Below are positions 1 to 7,496 of a stretch of 34,978 bases of DNA, piece by piece. The notes beneath the pieces were generated by a model. It ran no database searches. It was not told the DNA's origin and was given only the letters and a program-made list of their open reading frames with translations. A program made the translations under genes and the position numbers. The number at the start of each line of letters is the position of its first letter. Position 1 is the first letter of the stretch. The stretch lies in contig CAKZLG010000035.1 in the NCBI GenBank assembly GCA_937125035.1, positions 1-34,978 on the forward strand. The letters run 5' to 3'. Source of the stretch: an uncultured Maribacter sp. (GTDB lineage Bacteria > Bacteroidota > Bacteroidia > Flavobacteriales > Flavobacteriaceae).

Positions 1-90
1 CTTCCTTGATTTTTGGGTGGTTTATTTCCTGTTCCATGGCCCAAACCACAACTTTGCCTAGCTTAACCACAACCTAGGGCCATCTCACAA

Positions 91-360
91 CAATAGTTAT
101 GTAGAACGGCGGAAGGCTCTTACTTTTATCATGTAATTAAAGCGAAATAATAAGTTTTCATTTTCATATAGTGTTCTCGTAAAAGAGTCCTGATCGCAAG
201 ACAGGGCTCTTTTTAGTTGGTGCACTTTGGTCCTGAACAGGATGGTCGCTTACTTCGCACACACTTACCGGAGTTTGAGTTTTCTTACCGGCCACAGGAG
301 GTAAACTATGTGAATAAAAGCCTTTGCCCTTGGTAACCTTTACCACGTTCTACATTATTG
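91..360. repeat. Possible small element bounded by imperfect inverted repeats
   Basis: ATGTAGAACG at 99-108 is exactly complementary to CGTTCTACAT at 346-355. The pairing continues outward as CAATA (91-95) with TATTG (356-360), leaving a 3-nt bulge (96-98) in the left arm, so about 15 of 18 positions pair. The interior is non-coding and contains the hairpin at 181-214. A MITE-like remnant would look like this, but no target-site duplication is visible outside the arms and no second copy occurs in the window. A 10-bp chance match in about 500 bp is not very rare. Confidence 0.3.
181..214 (+). terminator. Rho-independent terminator-like hairpin
   Basis: A 9-bp stem (AGAGTCCTG at 184-192 with CAGGGCTCT at 202-210, one G-T wobble) has a 9-nt loop and is followed by TTTT. 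The flanking AAAA at 181-183 and the T-run extend the helix. It would end a plus-strand transcript from before the window, though the nearest gene it would serve is not visible. Confidence 0.55.
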
Positions 361-434
361 TTTACCAAAGAAAGGTGTTACTTACCTATGATGACGTACT
401 TACAAACTTCGCTGAGCAGTACATCACAAAACTT

Positions 435-442
435 TATTTTTG
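435..442 (+). promoter_or_regulatory. Promoter-like -7 element
   Basis: TATTTTTG matches the Bacteroidota -7 consensus TAnnTTTG and lies about 55 nt before the ATG at 498. No good TTTG is seen 19-20 nt upstream, so the call rests on the -7 half alone. Confidence 0.3.
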
Positions 443-497
443 TAAAATGACCTCGCACCATATTATTTTTTAATTTCATCACTAATCCGTTATAGTA

Positions 498-947
498 ATG
501 ATACTTACAAAAACCACCACAAAGGGTCTAAAAATAACTGTTTTACTCCTATTGGCCGCTTCCCTTTTTACGGTGGGGTACAACGCTATGTTTTCAACAA
601 AAAATGAGAAAAACAGTAGTGTGCAAAGGCCTAATGCAGCTGGTATAAAGAATAGTCTCAATGACTTTTTCAAAGCAACATATGGAAACGATGTAACGCT
701 GGAAATTGAATATTTGCGCAAACATTCCACAACTACAGGGGTTGGCCTGCCAAAATATTATATTTGGGTAGTTGTAACTACCCATAAAGCAGTGAAGGAA
801 GAAGGTGTGGTAAGGCTAGCTGTAACTCATGAGCACCAGGTAGACATCACCCATTATTTTTCAAAAAAAGAGATTTTGGGGAAAATCACTCAAATTAAGG
901 AGGTTTTTCCAGAGTCCGTGGTCAACAGGATAAATGAAAAATTATAG
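498..947 (+). CDS. Membrane-anchored or exported protein of unknown function
   Basis: I do not recognise this 149-residue protein. A basic N-terminus (several K/T residues) leads into one hydrophobic segment at about residues 12-30, consistent with a signal anchor or uncleaved signal peptide, so most of the chain should lie in the periplasm. The rest is a small mixed alpha/beta domain with alternating hydrophobic strands around residues 85-125 (YYIWVVVTT, VVRLAVTHEHQVDI) and a basic, helical C-terminus. There is no lipobox, cysteine pair or recognisable catalytic motif. The ATG at 498 is the only reasonable start. It stands alone in AT-rich sequence, with no operon partner within 250 nt. Confidence 0.6.
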   Translation: MILTKTTTKGLKITVLLLLAASLFTVGYNAMFSTKNEKNSSVQRPNAAGIKNSLNDFFKATYGNDVTLEIEYLRKHSTTTGVGLPKYYIWVVVTTHKAVKEEGVVRLAVTHEHQVDITHYFSKKEILGKITQIKEVFPESVVNRINEKL

Positions 948-960
948 ACAAGGTTGTTAT

Positions 961-996
961 TATACCATAAAGCTTACCTTTATTTAGTTTGGTATA
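961..996. repeat. Nested inverted repeat downstream of the first gene
   Basis: TATACCA (961-967) pairs with TGGTATA (990-996). Inside it ATAAAG (967-972) pairs with CTTTAT (978-983) around a CTTAC loop, giving a bulged stem-loop. The T-run comes only about 12 nt later, so it is a poor intrinsic terminator. It may mark the 3' end of the preceding transcript or a protein-binding palindrome. Confidence 0.35.
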
Positions 997-1209
997 GTTG
1001 GATTCATTTTTTGATGGCATACAAAAATCGAGATGGCTTCTATCATTTCATACCAAAAGCCGTTAAAGAATCAAGAAAAAACCAAGCATGAAATAGAGAT
1101 TAAAAAAGTAAATCTTGAAACCTTTAAAAGCTAATGGGCATCACATTCTAAAATAGTAGGCATGGATACGACCAATAAGAAAGATAAGGTTACCAAAAAA
1201 CCAACAACA

Positions 1210-1791
1210 ATGAAAAAAAGCATATTGTTCCTATACCTGATCGTTTTTATTTCATGTGGTTCAAATCAAAATAAAAAAAAGGAAGAGGTAGGGAATACCC
1301 CTTCAAATAGTGCAATGGTTGATACCAATGCAAAGGCTGATTTAGATGTAAGCGGAATCTATGAATTTGTATATCCCTACAATACGCAAAACAACAACGA
1401 GAACCACTATATAGCTTTGAAACATGACGGCGATAGTATGGAGGGATGGTATTATGGGACATCAGACGAATTTGACCAAGCCAGGGAAGGCTACCTGCCC
1501 GGATACTTTGTTGCTAAAATGACAGCGTTGGCCATCAAATCCGATTCAATTTTCTTTAAGCTCTCCACTGGTTACAACAAGTGTTACGTACGTCCGGTTG
1601 CCGTTGGCTATGTAACGCCGTCACTTATACTTGAAACAAACGAAATTTGGAACCCAAATGACGAAGAGTATCTTCTAGAATATTCAGGAGACCTTACAAA
1701 ATCAGAAATTACTTTGATGGTCAATGGTACTACCAGGGTCTATAAAAAGCGGAAAAACACTTTTACTTTGGACACGAACAATTTTGAATAG
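1210..1791 (+). CDS. Small lipoprotein of unknown function
   Basis: This 193-residue product carries a classic bacterial lipoprotein signal: KK after the initiator, a hydrophobic stretch, then FISCGS with the lipobox cysteine at about residue 16. This decides the start at the internal ATG (1210); the frame is open 16 codons further upstream, but that segment is lysine-rich and would spoil the signal peptide. A polar K/E/N/S linker follows, then a compact domain from about residue 45 rich in aromatic residues and G/D turns (SGIYEFVYPY, GWYYGTSDEF), suggesting a beta-rich fold. No catalytic motif is visible. It probably sits in the periplasm, or at the surface of the outer membrane, and is monocistronic. 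Confidence 0.65.
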   Translation: MKKSILFLYLIVFISCGSNQNKKKEEVGNTPSNSAMVDTNAKADLDVSGIYEFVYPYNTQNNNENHYIALKHDGDSMEGWYYGTSDEFDQAREGYLPGYFVAKMTALAIKSDSIFFKLSTGYNKCYVRPVAVGYVTPSLILETNEIWNPNDEEYLLEYSGDLTKSEITLMVNGTTRVYKKRKNTFTLDTNNFE

Positions 1792-1860
1792 ACCCATACC
1801 GGCCAGAACCATACCTTTTGGTTGAATTTTTTTAGATGCTGCATTGTGGCCCATTTGCAA

Positions 1861-1886
1861 ACAACGCATTTGTTGTGATTTTTTTT
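1861..1886 (+). terminator. Weak hairpin with T-run between convergent genes
   Basis: ACAAC (1861-1865) can pair with GTTGT (1872-1876) and is followed by G-A and eight Ts. The stem is short, but the position between the lipoprotein stop and the end of the convergent menB fits a plus-strand terminator. Confidence 0.35.
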
Positions 1887-1901
1887 AAAGCCTAATATCA
1901 A

Positions 1902-2744
1902 CTACGGTAGCCATTTGTCCTTACCAAAATCGGGCTTGCGCTTTTCCAAAAAGGCATTGCGGCCTTCCTTGGCCTCTTCGGTCATATAGGCCAATCGCGT
2001 GGCCTCCCCGGCAAATACTTGTTGGCCCACCATACCGTCATCCGTTAGGTTCATGGCAAACTTGAGCATTTTTATGGAGGTGGGCGATTTGGCCAAGACC
2101 TCCTGTGCCCACACATAGGCCGTTGCCTCTAGGTCCGCATGGGGCACTACGGCGTTCACCATTCCCATTTCAAAGGCTTCTTGGGCGGAGTAATTACGGC
2201 CTAAAAAGAAGATCTCTCGTGCTTTTTTCTGTCCTACCATCTTGGCCAGATAAGCGGATCCGTAACCCCCGTCAAAGCTGGTTACATCGGCATCGGTCTG
2301 TTTGAAAATGGCGTGTTCCCTGCTGGCCAGGGTCATATCGCACACCACATGGAGGCTATGGCCTCCGCCCACTGCCCAGCCAGGCACTACGGCAATGACC
2401 ACCTTGGGCATAAAGCGTATCATGCGCTGTACTTCCAGGATGTTCAAGCGGTGCTGGCCATCGGCACCCACGTAGCCTTGGTGTCCCCGTGCTTTTTGGT
2501 CGCCCCCGGAACAAAAGGACCAAACACCATCTTTAGAAGAAGGACCTTCCGCAGATAGCAATACCACCCCAATGGAGGTGTCCTCTTGGGCATCATAAAA
2601 GGCCTTGATCAGCTCACTGGTGGTATTGGGCCGAAAAGCATTGCGCACATTGGGCCTGTTAAAGGCAATACGGGCCACGCCCTTGTATTTTTTATAGGTG
2701 ATGTCCTCAAATTCAATTGCTGTTTGCCATTTGGGTTGTTCCAT
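1902..2744 (-). CDS. menB: 1,4-dihydroxy-2-naphthoyl-CoA synthase
   Basis: MenB closes the second ring of menaquinone by converting o-succinylbenzoyl-CoA to 1,4-dihydroxy-2-naphthoyl-CoA in the cytoplasm. The 280-residue chain is a full-length crotonase-fold protein. It shows FNRPNVRNAFRP near the N-terminus, the oxyanion segment WSFCSGGDQKARG, the GWAVGGGHSLHVVCD segment and TDADVTSFDGGYGSA typical of MenB, ending in FLEKRKPDFGKDKWLP, a C-terminal signature of the family. The ATG at 2744 lies 28 nt past a good promoter match. Other men genes are not in the window. Flavobacteria use menaquinone as their respiratory quinone, so this is a core gene. Naming is secure because the MenB-specific motifs separate it from other enoyl-CoA hydratases. 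Confidence 0.97.
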   Translation of the reverse strand: MEQPKWQTAIEFEDITYKKYKGVARIAFNRPNVRNAFRPNTTSELIKAFYDAQEDTSIGVVLLSAEGPSSKDGVWSFCSGGDQKARGHQGYVGADGQHRLNILEVQRMIRFMPKVVIAVVPGWAVGGGHSLHVVCDMTLASREHAIFKQTDADVTSFDGGYGSAYLAKMVGQKKAREIFFLGRNYSAQEAFEMGMVNAVVPHADLEATAYVWAQEVLAKSPTSIKMLKFAMNLTDDGMVGQQVFAGEATRLAYMTEEAKEGRNAFLEKRKPDFGKDKWLP

Positions 2745-2771
2745 AGTAACTTATCGGTTGTATTTTCATCG

Positions 2772-2803
2772 TAAAGATAGGGGTTCCAAAGGAATGGCTC
2801 AAA
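2772..2803 (-). promoter_or_regulatory. Bacteroidota-type promoter for menB
   Basis: On the minus strand TTTG (complement of 2800-2803) is followed after 20 nt by TATCTTTA (complement of 2772-2779), which matches TTTG-N19/20-TAnnTTTG except for the last base. The distance to the menB ATG is about 28 nt. Confidence 0.6.
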
Positions 2804-2922
2804 ATGTATATCGCCGTTGTTTTAGTATCTTTCAACGAAAGGAAAGGACTTCCTGCTCCATTGGCATATGAGTTGATTTCTTTATAATGATGACGGACAC
2901 GTTTTTCAAAAACCCAATATCC

Positions 2923-3528
2923 ATGAAACACTTTATTCCCTGCGTATTGACCGTTATTATGGCGAGTTTCGGCTGTGCCAAGGTTTGGTCACAATCCTAT
3001 GAACCGGGCCATGTTATCCTAAACCATGGGGACACCTTATACGGAAAGATCCAGGACAGGAATGATTGGGAACTTTTCCGGAGAATACGGTTTAAAGGGG
3101 AAAAGGGAAAAACAAAGCGATATGCCGCAAAAGATCTTCAAGGATATACCATGGGCATCCATACTTTTGAATCGAAATGGTTCGCCGAAGAAAGTGAATT
3201 TTTAAAAACCTCTTATTATAATCGTAAAGGATATGGGGAGCGGGTATTCCTGAAAGTCCTGCACAGAGGTCCACTGAACGTATATGCCAGGGAGTTTTTT
3301 TACGATGATAATTCTGTAGCCAATCAATATGAACTTTTTCAACGGCAAGGGGAAACGGCAATGCAACGGGCCACCCAAGGAGTATTTGGGTTAAAAAAGA
3401 AACGGCTGGCCTCCTATTTCTGGGATTGCCCTACATTGGCCGAAAAAATTGCAGACGGTTCCTTGAAGGGCCCCTTGGAAGTAGCTCGATATTACGCGTT
3501 GCTCTGTGGCGATGAACAAGAGGAATGA
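2923..3528 (+). CDS. Exported protein of unknown function
   Basis: Start chosen at 2923, where MKHFIPC begins a signal peptide with a hydrophobic core to about residue 18 and a likely cleavage near VWSQS. The frame extends 12 codons upstream without adding a signal. The mature part (about 178 residues) begins with a pattern common in secreted Bacteroidota proteins, PGHVILNHGDTLYGKI, in which a short beta unit describing a 'notion of gap' is followed by charged strands. The protein is rich in aromatic and basic residues, and has no lipobox or catalytic motif I can name. It is divergent from menB across 178 nt. I cannot assign a function; a periplasmic or cell-surface role is an inference from the signal peptide only. 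Confidence 0.65.
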   Translation: MKHFIPCVLTVIMASFGCAKVWSQSYEPGHVILNHGDTLYGKIQDRNDWELFRRIRFKGEKGKTKRYAAKDLQGYTMGIHTFESKWFAEESEFLKTSYYNRKGYGERVFLKVLHRGPLNVYAREFFYDDNSVANQYELFQRQGETAMQRATQGVFGLKKKRLASYFWDCPTLAEKIADGSLKGPLEVARYYALLCGDEQEE

Positions 3529-3623
3529 CCTTTGGTGCCGTCCCTTTTACCTCTAATGCCTTTGAATACGTGGGCCTACAATATTAACGGCCGGTAGACG
3601 TTGCTTCTTTAAAGGAATGTGCT

Positions 3624-4712
3624 ATGTATATCTACCGTATCGCCCTCTGCTTTTTTGTCATCTCTTTTTTATGGGGCTGTAGTGTGGAAGAGGGCATACA
3701 GGACCCCACCGAGCTGCAACGTACCTTTAAAATGGGTTTCACCTCATGGAGCCATGGCCCAAATTGGGAAGATGTCAACGAGACCTATTCATTTTTGGCC
3801 ACCCAGGCCGATAGCTATACTGAACATTTGGATAGCCCCATTCCTTGGAAGGCTTGGATGGAAAACGGACCCTTGCCAACGACCTTTACGGATGAAATAG
3901 CGGGAAGGGTGTCCCGAAAAATTACTTCATCGGAACTTGTTTTGACGGTTGGCCTGCTGAATAGTGACCGTAGCGACCTCGCCCTGGATTACGACGGAAT
4001 GCCTCCAGAATACGACCGTATGGACGACCCTGCCATTGCCCAAGCCTATTTTGAACATTTGAAGTATTTGATCGAACTATTCCAGCCCCACTATTTGATC
4101 ATGGCCATAGAGGTCAATGAACTGAAGTTGCATGCGCCCGAAAAATGGGAGGCTTATAAAGCGCTTGCAGACGTTGTAAAGACGAACATAAAGGCCTTAT
4201 ATCCATCCTTGAAAGTCTCAGAATCCATCTCATTGCACAACCTACACGATGCGCCGGGCACCAAGGCCTCCGAAGCTTCCCAAGAGGTGATTGCCTATAT
4301 AAATCAAATGGATTTTGCCGCTCTGAGCTACTATCCGTTCTTAAAAAACCAACATGCAAAAAACGAATTCCAACTTACGTTTGATTTCCTGCACAGCAAT
4401 ATTACGGTTCCCATTGCCTTTGTGGAAACGGGCCAGATTGCGGAAGATCTGGTAGTGCCGGCCCTGGGACTCTCCATGCAGGGAAACGAGGAAACGCAAA
4501 ATAACTATGTGGAGACCTTACTGCAACATGCCCAAGATCAGAACTATGAATTTGTAACCTGGTGGGCACATAGGGATTTTGATGCCCTTTGGGAAACCTT
4601 TCCTTCCGAAGTCAAGGATATTGGCCAATTATGGCGAGACACGGGCCTTTTGGATGAGACGGGTAAGGAGCGTGCATCCTACACCACCTGGCGCCATTGG
4701 TACCAACCTTGA
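3624..4712 (+). CDS. Lipoprotein with a clan GH-A glycosidase-like TIM barrel
   Basis: The 362-residue protein opens with a lipoprotein signal (hydrophobic residues 5-17, then WGC with C19), so it should be lipid-anchored in the periplasm or on the surface. The body reads like a TIM-barrel glycoside hydrolase of clan GH-A. An Asn-Glu pair sits at 165-166 at the end of a strand (LIMAIEVNEL), as for the acid/base, and a Glu at 268 sits at the end of another (VPIAFVETG), as for the nucleophile. LSYYPF at about 235-240 and FVTWWAHRDF at about 310-320 fit substrate-cleft strands. GH53-like arabinogalactanases are the nearest fold I recall, but I cannot fix a family or substrate. No polysaccharide-utilisation locus or SusC/D pair adjoins it. 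Confidence 0.6.
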   Translation: MYIYRIALCFFVISFLWGCSVEEGIQDPTELQRTFKMGFTSWSHGPNWEDVNETYSFLATQADSYTEHLDSPIPWKAWMENGPLPTTFTDEIAGRVSRKITSSELVLTVGLLNSDRSDLALDYDGMPPEYDRMDDPAIAQAYFEHLKYLIELFQPHYLIMAIEVNELKLHAPEKWEAYKALADVVKTNIKALYPSLKVSESISLHNLHDAPGTKASEASQEVIAYINQMDFAALSYYPFLKNQHAKNEFQLTFDFLHSNITVPIAFVETGQIAEDLVVPALGLSMQGNEETQNNYVETLLQHAQDQNYEFVTWWAHRDFDALWETFPSEVKDIGQLWRDTGLLDETGKERASYTTWRHWYQP

Positions 4713-4876
4713 CGATCCTCTATACCTGGCCAACCTATAGAAAACCTAGTATCCATTTACCCAACAGCTCATGGGCGAAAGCATTTTCCATTGGTTGGCG
4801 GTAAAGCATGTGAATAAGAACTGCTAACAAGCCATTTTTATTCCTTATTTTCGAACGGACCAATACGTTTAGAACC

Positions 4877-6175
4877 ATGAGAATAGCCACTTCCCTCCTA
4901 CTGTTGTTCATTGTTGCCCAGTCCACGGGCCAGGAAGCACAACGCAGATGGCGCAAACTGAACCAAGTACGGCAAGATAAATTTGATCTGGTGTTGCCGG
5001 AGGCCATGCGCGAGAACAACATAGACATGTGGATCGTTACCAATAGGGAGGGGAACCTCGATCCTTTATACACGGATATGGGGGAAGGCTATGTGGGCAA
5101 AAATGCCTACTACATCTTCACGGATACTGGGGCGGAACGCATTGAACGGGCGGCCTTGGGCGTTGGGGGCTATTTGTTGGAGGAAGGCGATACCTATGAT
5201 TATGTTGGAAGTGAATCTGAATTGGCCGATTTTGTCCACAAGCGAAACCCTAAACGCATCGGACTCAATATTTCCAAAAATTTTGGGGGCGCGGACGGCC
5301 TTACCCACTCCGCCTTCCTAGAGCTTTCGGAAATTTTGGGGAAAACCTACGCCCAGCGCTTCGTATCTGCCGAAAAGTTGGTGAGCGACTTCCGGTCTCG
5401 TCGTGTGGCCAGTGAAATTGCCATATACGCTGAAGCGGGCGACCTTTCTTATACCATTGCCGAAACTGCCTTTTCCAATGCCGCCATCACCCCAGGAATC
5501 ACCACCTTGGAAGATGTGGCCTGGTGGATGAAGGAACAACAGTTTAAGCACAATTTGGGCTCCTCCTTTGGCATGCCGTCGGTCTACGTCACTGGTCCGG
5601 ATGGTGTTATCGCCACTTCCACGGACCGTATCATACAAAGGGGCGATGTGCTGATGTTGGATTGGGGCGTGGGCCTCATGAACATGTTTACGGACATGAA
5701 ACGCATGGCCTATGTGCTAAAAGAAGGGGAAACCAAGGTGCCAGAGGGCATTCAAAATGCCTTTGACGAAGCGGTAAAGGTCAGGACCATCATTAAAAAT
5801 ACCATAAAGCCGGGGGTTACCGCCCAAAAGGCGGAGGATGCTATTTACGCCGCCCTCACCAAGGCCGGCTACCATAAAATGGCGGGGTTCAACCAACCTA
5901 CCGATTTAGATAAGACCGATGTCATTATCGGTTGCCACTCGGTGGGCAATTGGGGCCATGGCATTGGCCCGTCCATCGCTTTTTTCAATCCCGTTCGTTT
6001 GGGCTATGAACTAAGGGCCAACAACTTACTTTCCATAGAATTCTTCGCTTATACCAAGGTACCGGAATGGGGCGGCAAAAAATTACGTGTTCCTTTGGAA
6101 GATGACGCCGTGCTCACCGAGCGGGGCATTGAATGGCTCTACCCCATCAACCCAAGGCTTCTGGTCATCAAATGA
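4877..6175 (+). CDS. Secreted Xaa-Pro aminopeptidase-like metallopeptidase (M24)
   Basis: A signal peptide (MRIATSLLLLFIVAQSTGQ) precedes an N-terminal creatinase-like domain (about residues 30-180) and a C-terminal pita-bread M24 domain. All five metal ligands of the family can be placed: D262 (LMLDWG), D273 (FTDMKR, 11 residues later as usual), H361 (WGHGIGP), E388 (LLSIEFF) and E408 (PLEDD). It should therefore be an active dinuclear metalloenzyme removing residues next to proline from peptides in the periplasm or outside. The 432-residue length suits the family. Its 3' end is 10 nt from the convergent glycosyltransferase, with no terminator between them. The substrate is inferred from the family only; creatinase and other M24 activities cannot be excluded. 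Confidence 0.88.
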   Translation: MRIATSLLLLFIVAQSTGQEAQRRWRKLNQVRQDKFDLVLPEAMRENNIDMWIVTNREGNLDPLYTDMGEGYVGKNAYYIFTDTGAERIERAALGVGGYLLEEGDTYDYVGSESELADFVHKRNPKRIGLNISKNFGGADGLTHSAFLELSEILGKTYAQRFVSAEKLVSDFRSRRVASEIAIYAEAGDLSYTIAETAFSNAAITPGITTLEDVAWWMKEQQFKHNLGSSFGMPSVYVTGPDGVIATSTDRIIQRGDVLMLDWGVGLMNMFTDMKRMAYVLKEGETKVPEGIQNAFDEAVKVRTIIKNTIKPGVTAQKAEDAIYAALTKAGYHKMAGFNQPTDLDKTDVIIGCHSVGNWGHGIGPSIAFFNPVRLGYELRANNLLSIEFFAYTKVPEWGGKKLRVPLEDDAVLTERGIEWLYPINPRLLVIK

Positions 6176-6185
6176 CTTTGGGAAA

Positions 6186-7415
6186 TCAGTGATCTTTATT
6201 CTTTAGGGCAATCCATTTAGACAGGTACTTGGTGCTCTGAAAAGCGTGGTGGTGCAGCAGCCTCCCCATGAGATTTGCGCTACGGTTTGCCGCCAGCTGA
6301 TGTTGCACCTCTTTTAGTCGCTCTATAAAAGCCTGGGGCCAAATGTCAATGTTGTAGCGTTCCTCCAAAAGCCGTTGTCCGTTTTTTTGGGACTCCTCCC
6401 ATAGGGATGCGTTGGTATACAGGGCCACGGCAGCCTCCACAAATTCTTCATCGGTCTGGGCCACCGTTCCGTTCCACGGCAAGCCGCCGTGCATGCCCTC
6501 TGCCCCAATGGGCGTGGTCACGGAAGGGGTACCGCATTGCATGGCCTGCCATAACTTCCCCTTGATGCCCGCGCCAAAACGCAGGGGGGCCAAACAGACC
6601 CTGGCCTTTTCCATGACGGCTGGGGCACTTTCTGCCCTTCCATGCACCAAGAACCCTTCTTTTGGGTTATGAAGATCCAAAATAGACTGCGGTAAATAGG
6701 CACCATAAATGTTTAAGGCCGCCCTTGGGAGTTGATGTTTGATGGAGGGCCATAGCTCCTTCTTTAAATACAGGATGGCATCTATATTTGGGGCATGTTT
6801 CCCCCCACCCATAAATAAAAAATCGCCGCGTTGTCTAAAACCATAGGCTTTCTTCTCCTCTTTTTCCACTTCACTGAAAAATGGTAAGTGCATTAGCAGG
6901 TGGGCACTGATTTTTGCATGTTCTTGCAACAGCTCCAGTTCAAAATCAGAGATGATCAAGGAAAGATCGCAACGTAAAATACTGGCCACTTCCCTTAGTG
7001 TTTTCCCATGGTTGAGCCAAATGGATGTCGTAAATGGAATGCCTTTTTGAACGGCCTCCTGTCTGGCAGTGCGCAATGACTGTAAATCTTCCGTATCCAA
7101 AATACGCAGGGCATTTGGGCAGTGTTCCACCACACGCCAACCAAACTGCTCCTCCGTTAGGAACCGGTCGAACACCACAATTTGGGGCTGTAACTTTCCA
7201 ATGAAATTGTCAAAAGTGGTGGAATTGAGTTCAATGGATACGGTTTCCACACCAAGGGCATGCTCATCCCCATGGCCATGGGGTTTTATGGCCGTGGTGG
7301 CAAAAGTAATGGTGCAATCGTTTTTTTTGAGAACCTCCATTAATTGGAGCATGCGCACCCCTGCTGCGGTTGCTTTAGGTTCTGGCCAAGTAAGGCCTAT
7401 GATCAGTACTTTCAT
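6186..7415 (-). CDS. GT4-type (GT-B fold) glycosyltransferase
   Basis: Start set at the ATG at 7415, where MKVLIIGLTWPEP begins the first Rossmann strand; the frame is open 13 codons further upstream without family support. The 409-residue protein has the two-domain GT-B plan. The C-terminal half carries FLFMGGGKHAPNIDAILYL, then LAPLRFGAGIKGKLWQAMQCGTP and TPIGAEGM, the nucleotide-sugar binding region typical of GT4 (UDP- or GDP-sugar) enzymes. The family's usual Glu in the EAM block appears as Gln (WQAM). It is cytoplasmic and transfers a sugar to an unknown acceptor. No other polysaccharide gene adjoins it; it may be co-transcribed with the hydrolase gene upstream (81-nt gap). Confidence 0.85.
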   Translation of the reverse strand: MKVLIIGLTWPEPKATAAGVRMLQLMEVLKKNDCTITFATTAIKPHGHGDEHALGVETVSIELNSTTFDNFIGKLQPQIVVFDRFLTEEQFGWRVVEHCPNALRILDTEDLQSLRTARQEAVQKGIPFTTSIWLNHGKTLREVASILRCDLSLIISDFELELLQEHAKISAHLLMHLPFFSEVEKEEKKAYGFRQRGDFLFMGGGKHAPNIDAILYLKKELWPSIKHQLPRAALNIYGAYLPQSILDLHNPKEGFLVHGRAESAPAVMEKARVCLAPLRFGAGIKGKLWQAMQCGTPSVTTPIGAEGMHGGLPWNGTVAQTDEEFVEAAVALYTNASLWEESQKNGQRLLEERYNIDIWPQAFIERLKEVQHQLAANRSANLMGRLLHHHAFQSTKYLSKWIALKNKDH

Positions 7416-7496
7416 GACATTGTGCTTCATGGGCAACGGTACTCTATTGGGCAACCTTTAGTAATCGCCATTAAAGATATGGAAACATCTTAAGGA

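Larger units (their letters stand above)
1..497. other. AT-rich region without a convincing gene
   Basis: No open frame here looks like a gene. The longest minus-strand frame (about 164-346) begins at GTG, runs straight through a terminator-like hairpin and resembles no family I know. What can be seen is a hairpin with a T-run at 181-214, a long-range inverted repeat (arms near 91-108 and 346-360) and a promoter-like -7 sequence at 435-442 ahead of the first gene. The stretch is more AT-rich than the housekeeping genes further right, so it may be the edge of an accessory region. Confidence 0.5.

Noticed and set aside
34-49. CCATGGCCCAAACCAC here and CCATGGCCCAAGCCAC near 26063
   Set aside because: A 15 of 16 match, but only two copies in unrelated non-coding sites, and CCATGGCCC is frequent in the coding sequence of this genome, so it is probably chance.
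164-346. A 60-residue minus-strand open frame
   Set aside because: It starts at GTG, reads through the hairpin at 181-214, shows no family features and has no ribosome site.
1033-1134. A 33-residue plus-strand micro-ORF before the lipoprotein gene
   Set aside because: Lys-rich low-complexity peptide with no related partner, no promoter-like sequence and no terminator, unlike the pair at 14.1-14.4 kb.
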